Shown here: positions 1-14,400 of the stretch, one piece after another | Numbering within the stretch: position 1 is the stretch's first letter | Layout of the letters: each line of letters begins with the position of its first letter | Assembly (NCBI GenBank): GCA_964017155.1 | Contig: OZ024856.1 | Location: 4,933,825 to 4,997,824 of the forward strand | Length of the DNA: 64,000 bases | Reading direction: 5' to 3' | Source of the DNA: Oasisia sp. SBJ-2009 | Lineage: Eukaryota > Annelida > Polychaeta > Sabellida > Siboglinidae | Program-made: the position numbers and the translations under genes | Notes under the pieces: generated by a model | Seen by the model: the letters and a program-made list of their open reading frames with translations, nothing else | Told to the model about the DNA's origin: nothing | Database searches by the model: none

Positions 1-340
1 CTGCAAGGTCAGTTTGTTCTAACTTAGTTTTGTTAATTCCAATTCTGAAACTAGGCTTTCTCCGTTGATGCACAAACTCTGGGATATGATTCCTGGTAAT
101 AATATTAGATCAGTGGAAACTACTACACAATTCAACTGCCATTTAAAAACGTTATACCCTTGAGTATGTTCCCTGACACAACCATCCCTGTGTTCACAAC
201 TTCAACTTATATTTTTTGCTTGATCAACCAGTTTGTTAGCTGTGTCTGCAAGCTTGTTTGTTATGAATCTAAGCACAAAAACATGTTCTTATTATATCAT
301 TACCTAAAAGCCCCTCTGATGATTACAAAGACTGACTTAC

Positions 341-1152
341 CGAGCAGACAGATGGTCCTTAGATTGTTTCACCCACACGGTCTCTGACTCATAGGAGTAG
401 GTGGGGGACTTGGGGGACCCAGGCAGGTCCCTTGTAGGGGACCCAGGCAGGTCCCTTGTAGGGGACCCAGGCAGGTCCCTTGTAGGGGACACAGGCAGGT
501 CCCTGGGGGACCGTGATGAAAGAACACTGTCCGACTGTGACTGTGCCACAGCTACCGCTGCTGTGGTGTCTTCACTCACTGGCAGCACCACAGTGTCTGA
601 CGCAGTGACATGGCCCGACATCGACGATGCATTCGTAACGTCACCGTCATCCGAGTCAAACGGATTATGCCACTGTTTATGCGCTACCGACGCTGACACC
701 GACACGTCCTTAACTGGACTGACCGGCGTCGCTGCAGATGACGCGACCGATGTCGACACTTCTATACCCGACTCTGGCGACACTGGCGTCATCTCCTTCG
801 ACGATCCGTCCGACGTGTCGCGGTGTTTCTTTCCCGATTTTGACCGGTGTTTCTTCCTCCTCCCCGGCGACCGATCCCTCTTTTCCTTGCTCGGCGACCT
901 CCGTGACCTTTCCTTGCTCGGTGACTTGTGGGAGCGTTCCTTCTTGGGGGAGTGGGTCACCTCCCCCATGGTGTAGGTGCTCTCCCGGGCGTTGGACCCG
1001 ATCTGCTGGACCTCGAGTGTCTGACCGGTGAAGTAGGCCCGCAGCTGGTACAAGTAGGTCATCACACTCAGCTTGTCGGGCACGGCCAGCAGCACCATGT
1101 CCGCCGGCTCCAACACCTTGGGAATGTCCAGGCCGGCCGCCACGTCAAACGC
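341..1152 (-). CDS. EHBP1: EHBP1 coding exon 10 (end of CH domain, RS-like tail, octapeptide repeats)
   Basis: An 812-nt exon. It opens with the end of the CH domain ([20 protein letters not shown]). It then has a basic Ser-Pro/Arg-Ser stretch ([20 protein letters not shown]), acidic and Thr/Ser-rich sequence, an NPF motif ([10 protein letters not shown], near residue 637), and four copies of an octapeptide of the type RDLPGSPT. The donor is GTAAGT. A long open frame on the plus strand here (401-976) is an antisense shadow. Confidence 0.92.
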
Positions 1153-4100
1153 CTGCGTGGGCAAACGCAAGGGGAAAATTAAAATACAATAAAATTTGTC
1201 ACGTTAAAATACAGCATTTCTGCGTGTCATGGCAAGGTTGTTCATTGGAATACCCCTTGTTTCTCTAGGAAGATTTCAGCCACACTGCAATCAATACCCA
1301 AAAGTTATCATACACCACCATCTATAGGCCATACGTGTTCATTTCTACAGCTGTAGGAACTGGAGCAATGTAAGTTAATGAACTTGCCCAAGATTCGACA
1401 AGATTAAAACCCGGGTTCACCCGACTGTGAGTGGGATTCTTAGCTACAGCGTCTCGACGCTATATCAATTTTTCAATCTATGGTATATCCTGAAAAAGCT
1501 ACAGAAATAACTTGATAAAACTGTCACATTTTCGGTCAACTGTCGTTTGACATGAACAATATTAATTGACTATCACTGCCAACACAGTAGCTACACTGCC
1601 AACACAGCTACGCTGCCTACACGGCTACACTGCCAATGCAGCTACACTGCCAACACAGCTACACTGCCAACACGGCTACACTGCCAACGCAGCTACACTG
1701 CCAACACGGCTACACTGCCAACGCAGCTACACTGCCAACACAGCTACGCTGCCAACACGGCTACACTGCCAACGCAGCTACACTGCCAACACAGCTACAC
1801 TGCCAACACAGCTACACTGCCAACACAGCTATGCTGCCAAAACAGCTATGCTGCCAACACAGCTATGCTGCCAACACAGCTACACTGCCAACACAGCTAC
1901 ACTGCCAACACAGCTACGCTGCCAACACAGCTACACTGCCAACACAGCTACGCTGCCAACACAGCTACACTGCCAACACAGCTACACTGCCAACACAGCT
2001 ACACTGCCAACACAGCTACACTGCCAACACAGCTACAGCATGACGACAGCTGACAGCAAAATACAGTGTTCTTACCAGTTTGTTGTTGCCCTTGATGTCG
2101 TGGGGCGACAAAGAGGCAAAGTCACTGCAATCACCACAATAAATACATGTATTCAGTTATTATGTACAGATTATTATGTATAATAAATTTCATTAACTTC
2201 TCAAAATTACAACGATACATCTCTAGAACAGACCATTCTTAAATGTCTTCTTTAACTTATTCTAATTATCTTATGCATGTCCAGTGCTCAAAACCATGCC
2301 AGACATAATGAACTGGCTCTTGTTAGTGTAGCTTGGAAGAAAACATTTAAAGTTGAGAAAGGGAGTGAGTCGGTGGAGTGAGTGAGTGAGTGTGAGTGAG
2401 TGAGTGAGTGTGAGTGAGTGAGTGAGTGAGTGAGTGTGAGTGACTGTGAGTGAGTGAGTGTGAGTGTGAGTGAGTGAGTGTGAGTGAGTGAGAGAGACAG
2501 GGGCACACAGTGCCCACTCACATGAGGTCTGGTCTGAAGTGGTGAATGATGGCACAGAATGCGAGCCCATTCCTCCAGGAGGTCGTCAGGTTCGTCACCC
2601 TCACCCCCTTGTACCCCTGGGTCACCTCCTTACACCAGCTCAGTAAGTCTTGGATGGGGGTGGCGCCACCTGCTGTCTTGACAGGTGAACTAGTCTGCAA
2701 GTGCACAAATGCCAACGTTATGATATCAACTGGTACATTTGCAAAGTGCATCGCCTGCCTACAAGTGGAGCACAATAAACAACTGGTTAACTACAAAGGT
2801 TGCTTTGGACTGTTTGTGTTCCTCCAAACGTCCCATTTTATATTTCGTATGCCTAATTAATTAATAAAAAAAATTGCTTTGGACTGTTCTGTAATGATTT
2901 GTCTGTACAATATTGTGCTATCTTGTTCACAGTGTCTTTCAATATTTTCTCTGTTTGACAGTTGGCCTCTGATCGAGCATCGCATGATGTATTTCTAGGA
3001 AGAACAGAACAAAAACGTTAGTTTCTCATTTCAGTTAATAAACTGCAGTATCCACAGTGAAGTTGGCATTCCCATTCTCAATTTATTCCCCAAACTGGTA
3101 CATAATTCCACACATAAATTTTGGACATAATTCCTAATTCCACACATACATTTTTGATATAATTCCACACATATTTTTTTATGTAATTCCACACAAAACA
3201 TTTGCTCAAATTCTGCTGCTTTCTTCTGTGCAAACTATTAATATCACTGCTGGAAAATCAATCTAAGGCACATACGGCAAGTTCCTTTATGCGATGGATC
3301 ACCTACCTTGTTGAATGTCAGTGGCTCTAGAATGTTTCTATCACCTGAACCAATGTCTGCTGAGCCTGTGTTGTCTCGTGTCACTCTACAGGACAAAGAC
3401 ATGTCATGACATTGACATGATGCGTCACTATGTTGACAATGCATCTCCCACAAGATCCTAGCATCTCCCACAAGACCCTCGCATATACCCCACAAGACCC
3501 TAGCATCTCCCACAAGACCCTCGCATATACCCCACAAGACCCTAGCATCTCCCACAAGACCCTCGCATATACCCCACAAGACCCTAGCATCTCCCACAAG
3601 ATCCTAGCATATCCCACAAGACCATAGCATCTCCCACAAGACCATAGCATATACCCCACAAGACCCTAGCATCTCCCACAAGATCCTAGCATCTCCCACA
3701 AGACCCTCGCATATACCCCACAAGACCCTAGCATCTCCCATAAGACCCTCGCATATACTCCACAAGACCCTAGCATCTCCCACAAGACCCTAGCATCTCC
3801 CACAAGACCATAGCATCTCCCACAAGACCCTAGCATCTCCCACAAGACCCTAGCATCTCCCACAAGACCATAGCATATCCCACAATACCATAGCATCTCC
3901 CACAAGACCCTAGGATCTCCCACAAGACCATAGCATCTCCCACAAGACCCTAGCATCTCCCACAAGACCATAGCATCTCCCACAAGACCATAGCATCTCC
4001 CACAAGACCCTAGCATCTCCCACAAGACCATAGCATCTCCCACAAGACCATAGCATCTCCCACAAGACCATAGCATCTCCCACAAGACCATAGCATTTCC

Positions 4101-7100
4101 CACAAGACCATAGCATCTCCCACAAGACCCTAGCATCTCCCATAAGACCCTAGCACCTCCCACAAGACCATAGCATCTCCCACAAGACCATAGCATCTCC
4201 CACAAGACCATAGCATTACCCATAAGACCCTAGCATCTCCCACAAGACCATAGCATCTCCCACAAGACCCTAGCATCTCCCACAATACCCTAGCATCTCT
4301 CAATTGGCCCTACCACACCCAAGTAGCCTTACTATCTGCCATTTAGCCCTAGTTTTTCAAATTTGGCCTCAGCATCTGGTAAATGATCCAAAAAACAAGT
4401 ATAAAATAAATTGAATCTCCTCATAATTTCTACACAATGAATGGATGCAATATCGACAAGAAGTCACTCACCCATTGGCTTCCTTCTTCTTCTCTGGAGT
4501 GGAAGAACTCTGAGGCTCCATACAGGCGACGACTTCCTCCGTCGGAGTCTTCTCCCTCTTCTTCCGTCTCGTCTTGTCCTTCTTGGGACTGGCTTCCCTC
4601 CCTTCCCCATTAGGGACTGTCTTTCCGCCTCCCTCATCCCTCTCCTCTGAGGGGTTGCGTTCTGACGTCCCAAAGAACTGATTTGTTAAGTTGATATAGT
4701 CCTCATTGAGAAATGGATTTGACGAGTCGGCGTGCTCCGATGAGACTGGAGCTGTTGACTCCAGAGACCGTTGGCTCCGTAAGGGCGACGTGCCATTCCT
4801 GCTGGAATGATGGCTGATGTCTTCAAGGCCTGATGATGCAGAATCAAGTTTCCCACTTGACAAGTCCGATGTGTGATCGTTTGACTTTGGTCGACATTTC
4901 TCAAAGAGTGAACCTGCAATGTTTATGATTAGGTAATAACACTCATTTAGTCATATTACTGATCCAAGGTGAAAAACACACTTATACAATATGAAAACAG
5001 ACTAGTATTCTGAATGTTTAAAATATTAACCCTTTCTGCAATTATGTTTTTTTAACTTAATTTCTACAAATGCCAATCATACCATAATGGAGTAACTTCA
5101 AAAAACCTAGCGAGTAATGTACAAACTAGTTTAAAACCCCGAAAGATCGGGATTCAGGATCCATGAGGTTAAGTTATTCTATAAGCTTTCGGTTTGAATA
5201 TGTCATTGCTTCAAATATTTCATCATTTATGTCAGTAAATTATGGATTTTGACCTACAGTGACCGGAACAATTTACTTTCATTTAAGCACATCATGTGGC
5301 CTATGATGATACCTTCAAGACACTACTCACTCTCGCCCATGTCATCGAAGTCTGTGTCAAGGAGACCAAACTTGGATGCGAGTTCGCTGATCTTGGCGCT
5401 GGTGTCCTGACTTGTTGCACTGATGTTCACTTCATCCTCCTCGATCTCGTCCAAGTTGCCGATGTCACTGACGCGCCCGATGCTCATCAGACTCGCGATA
5501 CTCTGCATGTCTTCATCACTGGAGGCAGAAATCTTACAACTAGTTCTTCGGTTAGGTTTACATATCAAGAACCAGGTTTTATAACTTTTCTTTCACTGTT
5601 GCTGCAGTAAATCAACAGGAATTTAGCAAAATCTGTATTAAGTGATCATGTGCCATTTGCCATTCCGAGATTGGGTATAATTCAGATACGTAATGTATTG
5701 TTAATTTTTTTATTGTTATTATTACACACAGAGCTACTGGCAAATACATGTAACTGAAAACTAACAGCAAAACATCATGCTAAGTGTGTATGTGTGCCTA
5801 TGTATATGTATGTGCATGTGTGCGTGTGTGTGTACATGTATTGCATCAACAACACTGCATGTGTTGTCTTACCTGGTACCTACAGTTGTGTGTGTGGTGT
5901 ATCTTGCTGTGTGCATGCCTGGTTTGTTTGCCTCACTACTTAATACAAGATGACATAAAGAGCCGACTCACGTTGCCTTGCCCTCTCGCAGGAAGACACA
6001 GGAGAGCGTGAGGGTGAGGGAGGCGGCCACGATCTTCTTGGTGGCTGGCTTCAGGGTCAGTTTCACCTCGCTCTGTGTCGGGATCTCTGACACGTAGTTC
6101 TTCATGTTGATGGACGCTGATGCTAGGATCTTACGTCGACCTTTCTTGTCTTGCTGGTGACACACAAGAATATAGATTCAAATGGTTAGTATATAACAAA
6201 TACGATGCCAGTCAGCAAGTGTACATTATAACAGAACATGCATGGTAGAAGGATGGCATAGTAATAGTACAGGATGCTAAATTTAGAAGAAGATGTTACA
6301 TAGTTATGCAAGACATATTCTGAGAGACACTTAGTGAGTCGCCATCTATAGTAATATTTCTGTTTCAAGTTACTGGTCCATCAAGCAAAATCCAACAAAC
6401 CATAGCAATTTCATCAGATATGGCAAGGAAAATATTATTTATTTGCAACCTTATGTAACAGCAGAGCAGAAATTGTTGCTCCCCGGTTCAAATTTACTTG
6501 TGTCAAAGTACCAGAATTTTTTTTCAGTAAAACAAAATATATAAAAACATGCAGCATCTGTTTTTACTTGATTCGTGGTTCTAACAAAACATTACTAACC
6601 TGCATCATGCAATTCAAACTCTAGTACAATCGCTTTAATATCGATGGGTCCATTCCCAATTTCCCATTATGTTTACTTGATCAAGTCACAGTATTAAACA
6701 TTTAAAATAAATATCCTTTCGAATCAAGGGGCATATAACCAAGATTTTTTTTTAAATGCACAGTTTAGAAAACAAAAACCTTTTAAAGATAAAGATAAAA
6801 TGGATTTCTAGCATTACAAAATGAGTGAGAAGATAATAACTTTTAAATGGATGAAAATCTGATTTCTTGAAGAGTATAGACTGTGCCTATTTTATGATGT
6901 GACCACTAGTGACCAGGGTCCACTCACATCCTGGATGACAAATGTCCAGTCCTTGTCCTCAAACTCGCTCTGTCTCGTGTCACGGAAGAGGGTCACTGTG
7001 ATCTCTACGTTCTCGGGGACGGGCCAGATGATGAGGCCGCGGTGGGGGTTCTGGATGCTGGGCTCCCAGTTGTGGAACTACAAAGTACAAAGTACACCTA

Positions 7101-8361
7101 CTGTGAGGCTGAGCAGATGTCTCAATACCTTACCATCCTCTACTTCGAGAATAAAACTAAATGGCTCAGATTTTGAAATTAAAAATAAAAGTACACAATG
7201 TACACTGTACAGTTGTTACATAGAAAGTATCGACAAGTGGTGGTTCTACATGCAGTGTATTAGGCAGTTTCAAGCAGAGCTGGGGTCAATTCTAAAAAAC
7301 AGGAATTTATCAATTCAATTCCAATTCATTTCCGGAATTGGAGCGGGAATTGGAGTTGAAAGCTGGTATATTTTATACAGATATCTTTTACTGTTTATTT
7401 ATATTTATAAAGTTTATTATGAAATATATATTATCCTCAATAGACTCCCGTGCCGAGTAAATACGCACCCTCATTTACACAAGTGGAAACATGCATGAAA
7501 ACTTATTTTCTGTTGCGAACATTCACTTAAACCAGGACTTGTATAAGTTCACTTAAATCAATTCCAATTCCTACTCCAACTCATTGCAATTCCTTTTATT
7601 CAATTCCAATTAAATGTCTTTCAATTCTTTTTTTTTAGTTCTAATTCCATCTATAATATTTAATTCCAATTCCCACTCCATTCAAAATGAATTGAATTGG
7701 AATTGAAATATCTTGAATTAAATTGGAATTGAAAGATTTTGAATTGAATTGGAATTGAATGAAAAGGAACTGAGCATCTGATATTTTTGTGATGCTGTGA
7801 AGGATATTTTACAGACAGTTGGGAGTATTGCTGTGCAGGCAATGGTGTTTAATGACCAAGAAAAGTTGGACAATGAAGCTGCTGGTCACACATTTCCCAG
7901 CAACTAATCAGTGGTTGAAACTGATGAATGGGAAACTTATCCTACTGAACTTTTGTTATCTGAATTGGAGTGGGAATTGGAATTAAATATTATAGACGGA
8001 ATTAGAACTAAAAAAAAAGAATTGAAAGAAATTTAATTGGAATTGAATAAAAGGAATTGCAATGAGTTGGAGTAGGAATTGGAATTGATTTAATTGAACT
8101 TATACAAGTCCTGGTTTAAGTGAATGTTCGCAACAGAAAATAAGTTTTCATGCATGTTTCCACTTGTGTAAATGAGGGTGCGTGTTTACTCGGCACGGGA
8201 GTCTATTGAGGATAATATATATTTCATAATAAACTTTATAAATATAAATAAACAGTAAAAGATATCTGTATAAAATATACCAGCTTTTTTACATTCAAAT
8301 ATATACACGCTTGTATGTGTTCATGCACATGCATGCATGTACACAAGCGTATGTGTACGAG

Positions 8362-8402
<41 letters not shown>

Positions 8403-11400
8403 ACACGCCTTCCACCTGACCACTGTGGACTGTAGCCACTAATTAGCCATCCCTACTTGGGGGGTGCCCCCCCTCTGAGCCCCACATCAGAAGCAAACAA
8501 TTCAATCAATGAACCAGTGAGGGAGTTTCTAATTCTACCCTATGGATGAGCTAATTTGGCAGCCTGGCCCAGTGAAGTCTGTCTCTAGGGTGACTCCCCT
8601 TTGTCTTCCAGCAGACATCAGTACAAATCTCTGATGGGACCCACTACTTTGAAGTCTGTCTTCCTCCAATGCAAGAAAAACCTGATTTGTGTCTGATTTG
8701 TGGCCTTCTATACTCCTGAGGGACTAATGAAAATTGGAGAGGACTTGACACAGCAGGACAAGGACAGTGTCCTCTCTCAACACTGTCCTTGCACTTTCAG
8801 GGCTACTAATTGACGCTATTTGAAGACTTTCACCAACTTTGCCATCTTCAAAACATGACCCAACCAGAAATCCTAATACATTACTACACTTGGTACAGTT
8901 TAATGGTTGTTCAACTGTGTTTTCAAGGTGGTTAGGAGAGTTATAGACTTATAGTTACAACATTAGCTGTCTGTGTCAGTAATTTGTCTGCACTGATGCC
9001 TCTTTCTTTCTTTTGTCTTGGTTGTTTATCAGGAACCTTTTCTTTAAACAAAAAGTGGCATAGATTCTCACCTGAATTGAGAGATTGGGGCTGAGAAAAG
9101 TAGAGGTGGGATAGGATAGGATATAGGATAGAGGATAGGATATATGATAGGATAGGATAGATGAGAGGAGATTATAGAAGAGGAGTTGAAATGATAGGGT
9201 AGGAGAAGAGATGTTAGAAGGGTAAATTATAGGAGAGGAAATGACAGGAGGGGAAATGATCGGATATGAGAGGAAATGATAGGAGAGTAGAGGAGAGGAA
9301 ATCAAAGGCAAGGCGAGGCCAGTCACACATATTTTGGTGAACACGTGTATGTTAACTGTTAAGCCATTTGAGAAATTTGAAATGCCTTTTATGACTGGAA
9401 ATGGACTACAAACATACACGTGACAAAATTGACACTCGTTTTTAAGGCACAATTGGTTTTTTATCCATCCACCCACATTTCTACCCATCCACAACGGGTT
9501 TTACGAATTGAAATGACGGGTGGACGGGTGGACGGGGCTGTGCATAAAGCTATGGTATTACAGTCACCATCTAAGTTTATTCTGCAGGTTTTATCTGGTA
9601 TCTTCCATCATCTCCTCAGGTAGTTGTAGTATGCCCTCTCAACACTTCTCCCGCCATCAGGTATAACCATTTCTACAAGATTTTGATGGTGTGGACTGTA
9701 ACTGGTGCAGAAAGTACAATGAACCATCTGCTTCACTAAACAAACATAACCAATTTGTTTTGGTGTCTTTCGCTGTAAATAAAACTTTTATTGTCAAAAG
9801 AGCCATATTCCATAGGGCTTTTCACCGTCAGTCTGAAAAATACCAGACTTATTTTTGAAGTTGATTTCACAGTGAAATGCAACACTAAAAGTCTAAAAAA
9901 GATTATCTTTTTAACTGAATGACTGATAACATTTAAACAAAATATTGACATGGGAGAAAAACACTGTCTGTATTCAGATGCAGACGTTTTTCAAGGTACA
10001 CTCTATTTCAAGTCTGCACAATTTCATCAATATTGTATACATTTTGAATGTGAGCGATGCATCTATACAATTCAGCTGTGAACCAGGTCAATAACCAGCC
10101 ACATGTTCTGAGAAAACCTAACCAATCGGCAACTACCATGTGCGGGTGGCTTCATCTTGGAACATTCAACACTGCTCAACAGACTTGAAACGACCAAACA
10201 TGATTTCATATTTCACTGAATCGCAAACATGGAAGGCTCTTTTGTTACTCCGCAGTAGACGCTAATAAAGATCGTTTCAGCAACACCCGCAAACGTCTGT
10301 GGTACGTCAAAAACTAGTAGGCTTAAACTTTCGTGACTGCACGTGATTTTATTAAAAGGCCAGATGGATGGCAGAAGATGACCGATGTAATTGTGAATGA
10401 ACGGCTTATTTATTTAACCATATGTCTGACGTGCAACGACGGACAATCGCTCCCTTCATATCTCACTTCTGCTTAACGTCACAGATTATTTACGCATGCC
10501 GGATGCAACAAGACTCCCCTGTACAGAGCGTTATCAGTTGGAGCATCTTCACTTTTTCTTTTTTCAAATACAACAAAGGAACAAAAGTACCTTTGCTACT
10601 GCAAAGACACCCGCAAAATGACAGAGCATACCACGTTATGGTATCAAGGCTGACAACCCTCACTCTGATGTAAGTGGACGGAACGCAGTGGCCCGTGATG
10701 ACCGGTGAAACAAACCCACCTCTTTTGAAACAAATTTGAGTTTCCGACAAAATGGCATATAACCAAGCATACAATTATACAACATTGAGACTCCATGTCG
10801 CATATCCACAGGAATGTTAATTAATGGAAGCAAGCTGGGTAATAACAGCTCTTGTTTTCATCATTCTGAAGTAATTACAGTGTACACGTGTACATAGATA
10901 GTTGGGACCACACAGAGAGAACCATCCGGTATCTTAGATCTTGGTGACATCTTCATCAGTTGCGTTAATGAACCAGACATGACACTAGTTTCATGACACG
11001 ATTTGCACAATTTTGCAATATAATTGTGCAAACATTGACAACTAACTCCACCGGCCTCCCCGCACCCCGTGGCCCTTAACATTTTGATCAATTCTGGCAA
11101 ATAAATTATATTGAAAACATTGCTAGAATAAATTAAAGTATTTTGAATCTATTTTGTTGGTAAAACAATACGAAAAATCCACAGACATTTTGGATTGTGT
11201 CAGTGTGTGATTACATGTACTCGTGCCTGAACATGTCTTTATACAAATTATACAAACACAACCAACTAATCTAATCCATTTCTGATGGAAGCTGCTATTG
11301 GTACTATTACTTATTAATTATGTATTATAAACTGATCTGACCAGTTACTAGGGGGTTACCCACCCCTGTGCTCTTTCGTCGGCTGCGTCGGGTCCACACA

Positions 11401-14400
11401 ACGGCCAACTTGTTTGGCTGCCTGCAACAAAAGAAACAAGTAAAGTTATGTTTTTGTGTACTGTGCTTGTCCAGTCCATCATCTGGCAGACAGTTCAACT
11501 GGACGCTGTCTCGACTGCTCGGGGAAGTTTTCAACCATGCTGGAATTCGTGCATGAATTTGACAACATTTCTGACAGGTGACATTCAAGTAACAGAATGT
11601 ACAACATAACTAATTATTATCTCTTATAAAAATATGTAATATAAGAGATACATTTTACTGTATTATTGGTACTTTAACAATCTGTCACTTTACTTACTCT
11701 AGTACAGTTTTTATTTGATTACTTACTTTTAATTTTTATTTTTACAGTGTGTAATTTTTCCGGTAACATTGATATTGGAAATCATGCATTTTAATTGATC
11801 ATTATGGTAGTTGCCATGGCCTCGGCGGCCAGTACTTGTGTTTGGCGATCTACAAGTAATGAAGAATGCCATGTTTTGCAGTACAACCTGTTTTCGGGCA
11901 AATGTGTACATGTGTTATGATTATGTGCATTTAGACAACTTGTCAGATATAAGTGCTTATCAAACTGTTTTGAAACCACAACATACAGCAATGTAAAATG
12001 CAAATCGCATAAAAGACAGGGTGGTAATCTCAATATTAATTCGGACAATTCAGATCAGAAAGCTATAACACAAGATATTTTATTGGTTTTTCTAGTATTC
12101 ATCAGTCGGAAACTACAACTGTCATCCATCATTGAAAGATCATTATTGTGTCCTGTCCCCAATCAGCTCCAGTCGCTGGAGTCTTGCCATGTAACATGGC
12201 AGACAGGCCCTATAAGGCCACCCGACGGGTAGAGAACTTCTAATGGCATTACACACTTACAAACCCTAATGCTGACAGCTGGGGTGTTATAAGACGCCCT
12301 ACACAAGGGTAAGATGGGATTGACTTGAGTCTAGTAAGTGGATTAAGCAGAGCTTACAACCCTTCAGAATGTTTGTTTACGCAACCAACTTAGGTATATT
12401 TTCTCATTCATTTCTGGTGCTTGGAAGTGTGAGAGTACAGGAGTGTGATCCCGTAGGGTGGGAGCAGGGAATGGAAGTCAACAAGGGAGATGTGTAGCCC
12501 TGTCTAGTTGGGTAATTAGGGTTCTCACTGGTAGGGAACTTGCTGCATCCTGTGCAAACCTCCCCCTGTCTGTTTGCAGACAGCGATCGTCTTCAGGGGT
12601 CTGCGATACGGGGGGTGCCCCGTAGCAATCCACTCGAAAATTTGATTGAAGGACCACACCTTAAGTCTTGCAGTACCCCAGGGTGGCTTTCAATTACCCA
12701 GCGAATCATCGCATGGCTGACCTGGTCACAGTGATGTCACGGTTCATCGACCACGCAACACCCAACGGAGACAGAGAGCGGGGATTGACACGCAACCCTG
12801 CTAATGACACGCTCATGACTTCACTGTTTCGTGGGGTGCCGTCTTAACCAGGGTATTGTGTGTGTCCCCATGTAATGAGGGCGAGGGTGTTGGTGAGCTG
12901 GCACCCTGTTGTAAGACCAAAAGGGGGGTATAGAAGCAAGCATGCTACAGTCGGCACAGTAATAGGTTAATGCGAATGTTACGCATGCATTTCTGAACAT
13001 GTCAATCACATTGTCTGTTGTGGGTCGAACACACGCACAGCATGTCTGATTTAATTTACTTGGAAGTGCAACTGAGAGAACACACACATGTAGGTTACTG
13101 AGAGAACTCACACATGTAGGTTACACAGGTTATTGACAGCTAACTTGGAGTGTGTATAAAACATTTATAATAGTAAAATGGTTGTATCATTTATAGTAAA
13201 AATATTTCAATCCTGAGCATACAAATGACACAATACATCAATATTAGATACAAGACATCAATAGATAAGCCTAAAGGCACCACAGGACGACCACTTCATC
13301 ATAAGAACATAAATTTATTTAAAAAATTAGCACATTTCACAGTACTATAAAAACATTAACATTAATTTGGCCATAGGAGACAATGTTTACCATGAAACAA
13401 TATTTGTCACCGTGACATTTAAAAAACAACATTGCTAAATAAAGGCTTCTGATGAAACCATAAATAACAATGTTCAGTCCTGAAAAGGCTCATGCCTGGT
13501 CATGTCTAAATCAGTGCTGCCACCTAGTGAATACACTGATACCACGACAGCCTGCATTAGTGGTGCCACCAAGTGGACAAATTATTATTAATTTAAGTTT
13601 CCAACTCGACTTTCCTTTCTGTGTACCACTTAGCAAGGAAGACTCGTCTTGCAGTATAACTTTTTTTAAATAAATAAAATATAACCATTTAATTCAAAGT
13701 TCCATTCATGATGTACAAAACTACTATAAAACTATAACGGCTACTATAAAACAACAGGATAAATAATTTGTATGTAAACAATGAACTTATGTGAAGGGCC
13801 ACCTTTCAAAATAAACAGTTAAATAGGTGACTTGCCACAGTTAATATTGCAAGGGCCTATTCTGCACCTGATAAAAAAATAAGCTCATAGGTCGTAATTT
13901 CTGTGATTTGTGCAGAAATGCAAACCGTATAAATGTCATCTTTCAATTACCAGTTTATTTTCCTCAATGAATTAAATCCAAAATTAATAAAATGCGAAAT
14001 GTATTGTTGCAAGGATTTGGCATGGCAACCAGTTTATCAACATATATTCTCAATAAGTAATTTATACAATACAACTGTTTTCATCCTGTAAGGACACACA
14101 GTCCAAGTTTTATTTATTTCAAATGCTATGCATGTATTTATTAACATACTCAATATGTCATTTTTTAAGTTTGCCTTTTCTGGAGTCGGAAACTACTGTC
14201 TTGGGTATTAAAAATAGGTATTATTTTATCACATTATTTAACGTTATTGTGACTATTATTCAATTACAATAAAACATTTAATTTGACAGCAAAGACACAG
14301 TATTAATAGCTACAACGATATCTTTAATTATTACGTTAAAATTGAACGTGTTAAAACATTAATTAGTTGTTCTTGTGCCCTCTGTAATTATATATCCCAG

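Noticed and set aside
401..976. 191-codon plus-strand ORF rich in Asp, Ser and Thr
   Set aside because: Antisense to EHBP1 exon 10, whose minus-strand translation is the conserved one.
1566..2183. Open frames of the type [11 protein letters not shown] in three phases
   Set aside because: All phases of a 17-bp repeat lack stops; this is an intronic minisatellite of EHBP1.
3244..4223. Minus-strand repeat protein rich in [12 protein letters not shown]
   Set aside because: Translation of the 20/22-bp minisatellite. Only the 3307-3385 segment is accepted, as a normal EHBP1 exon.
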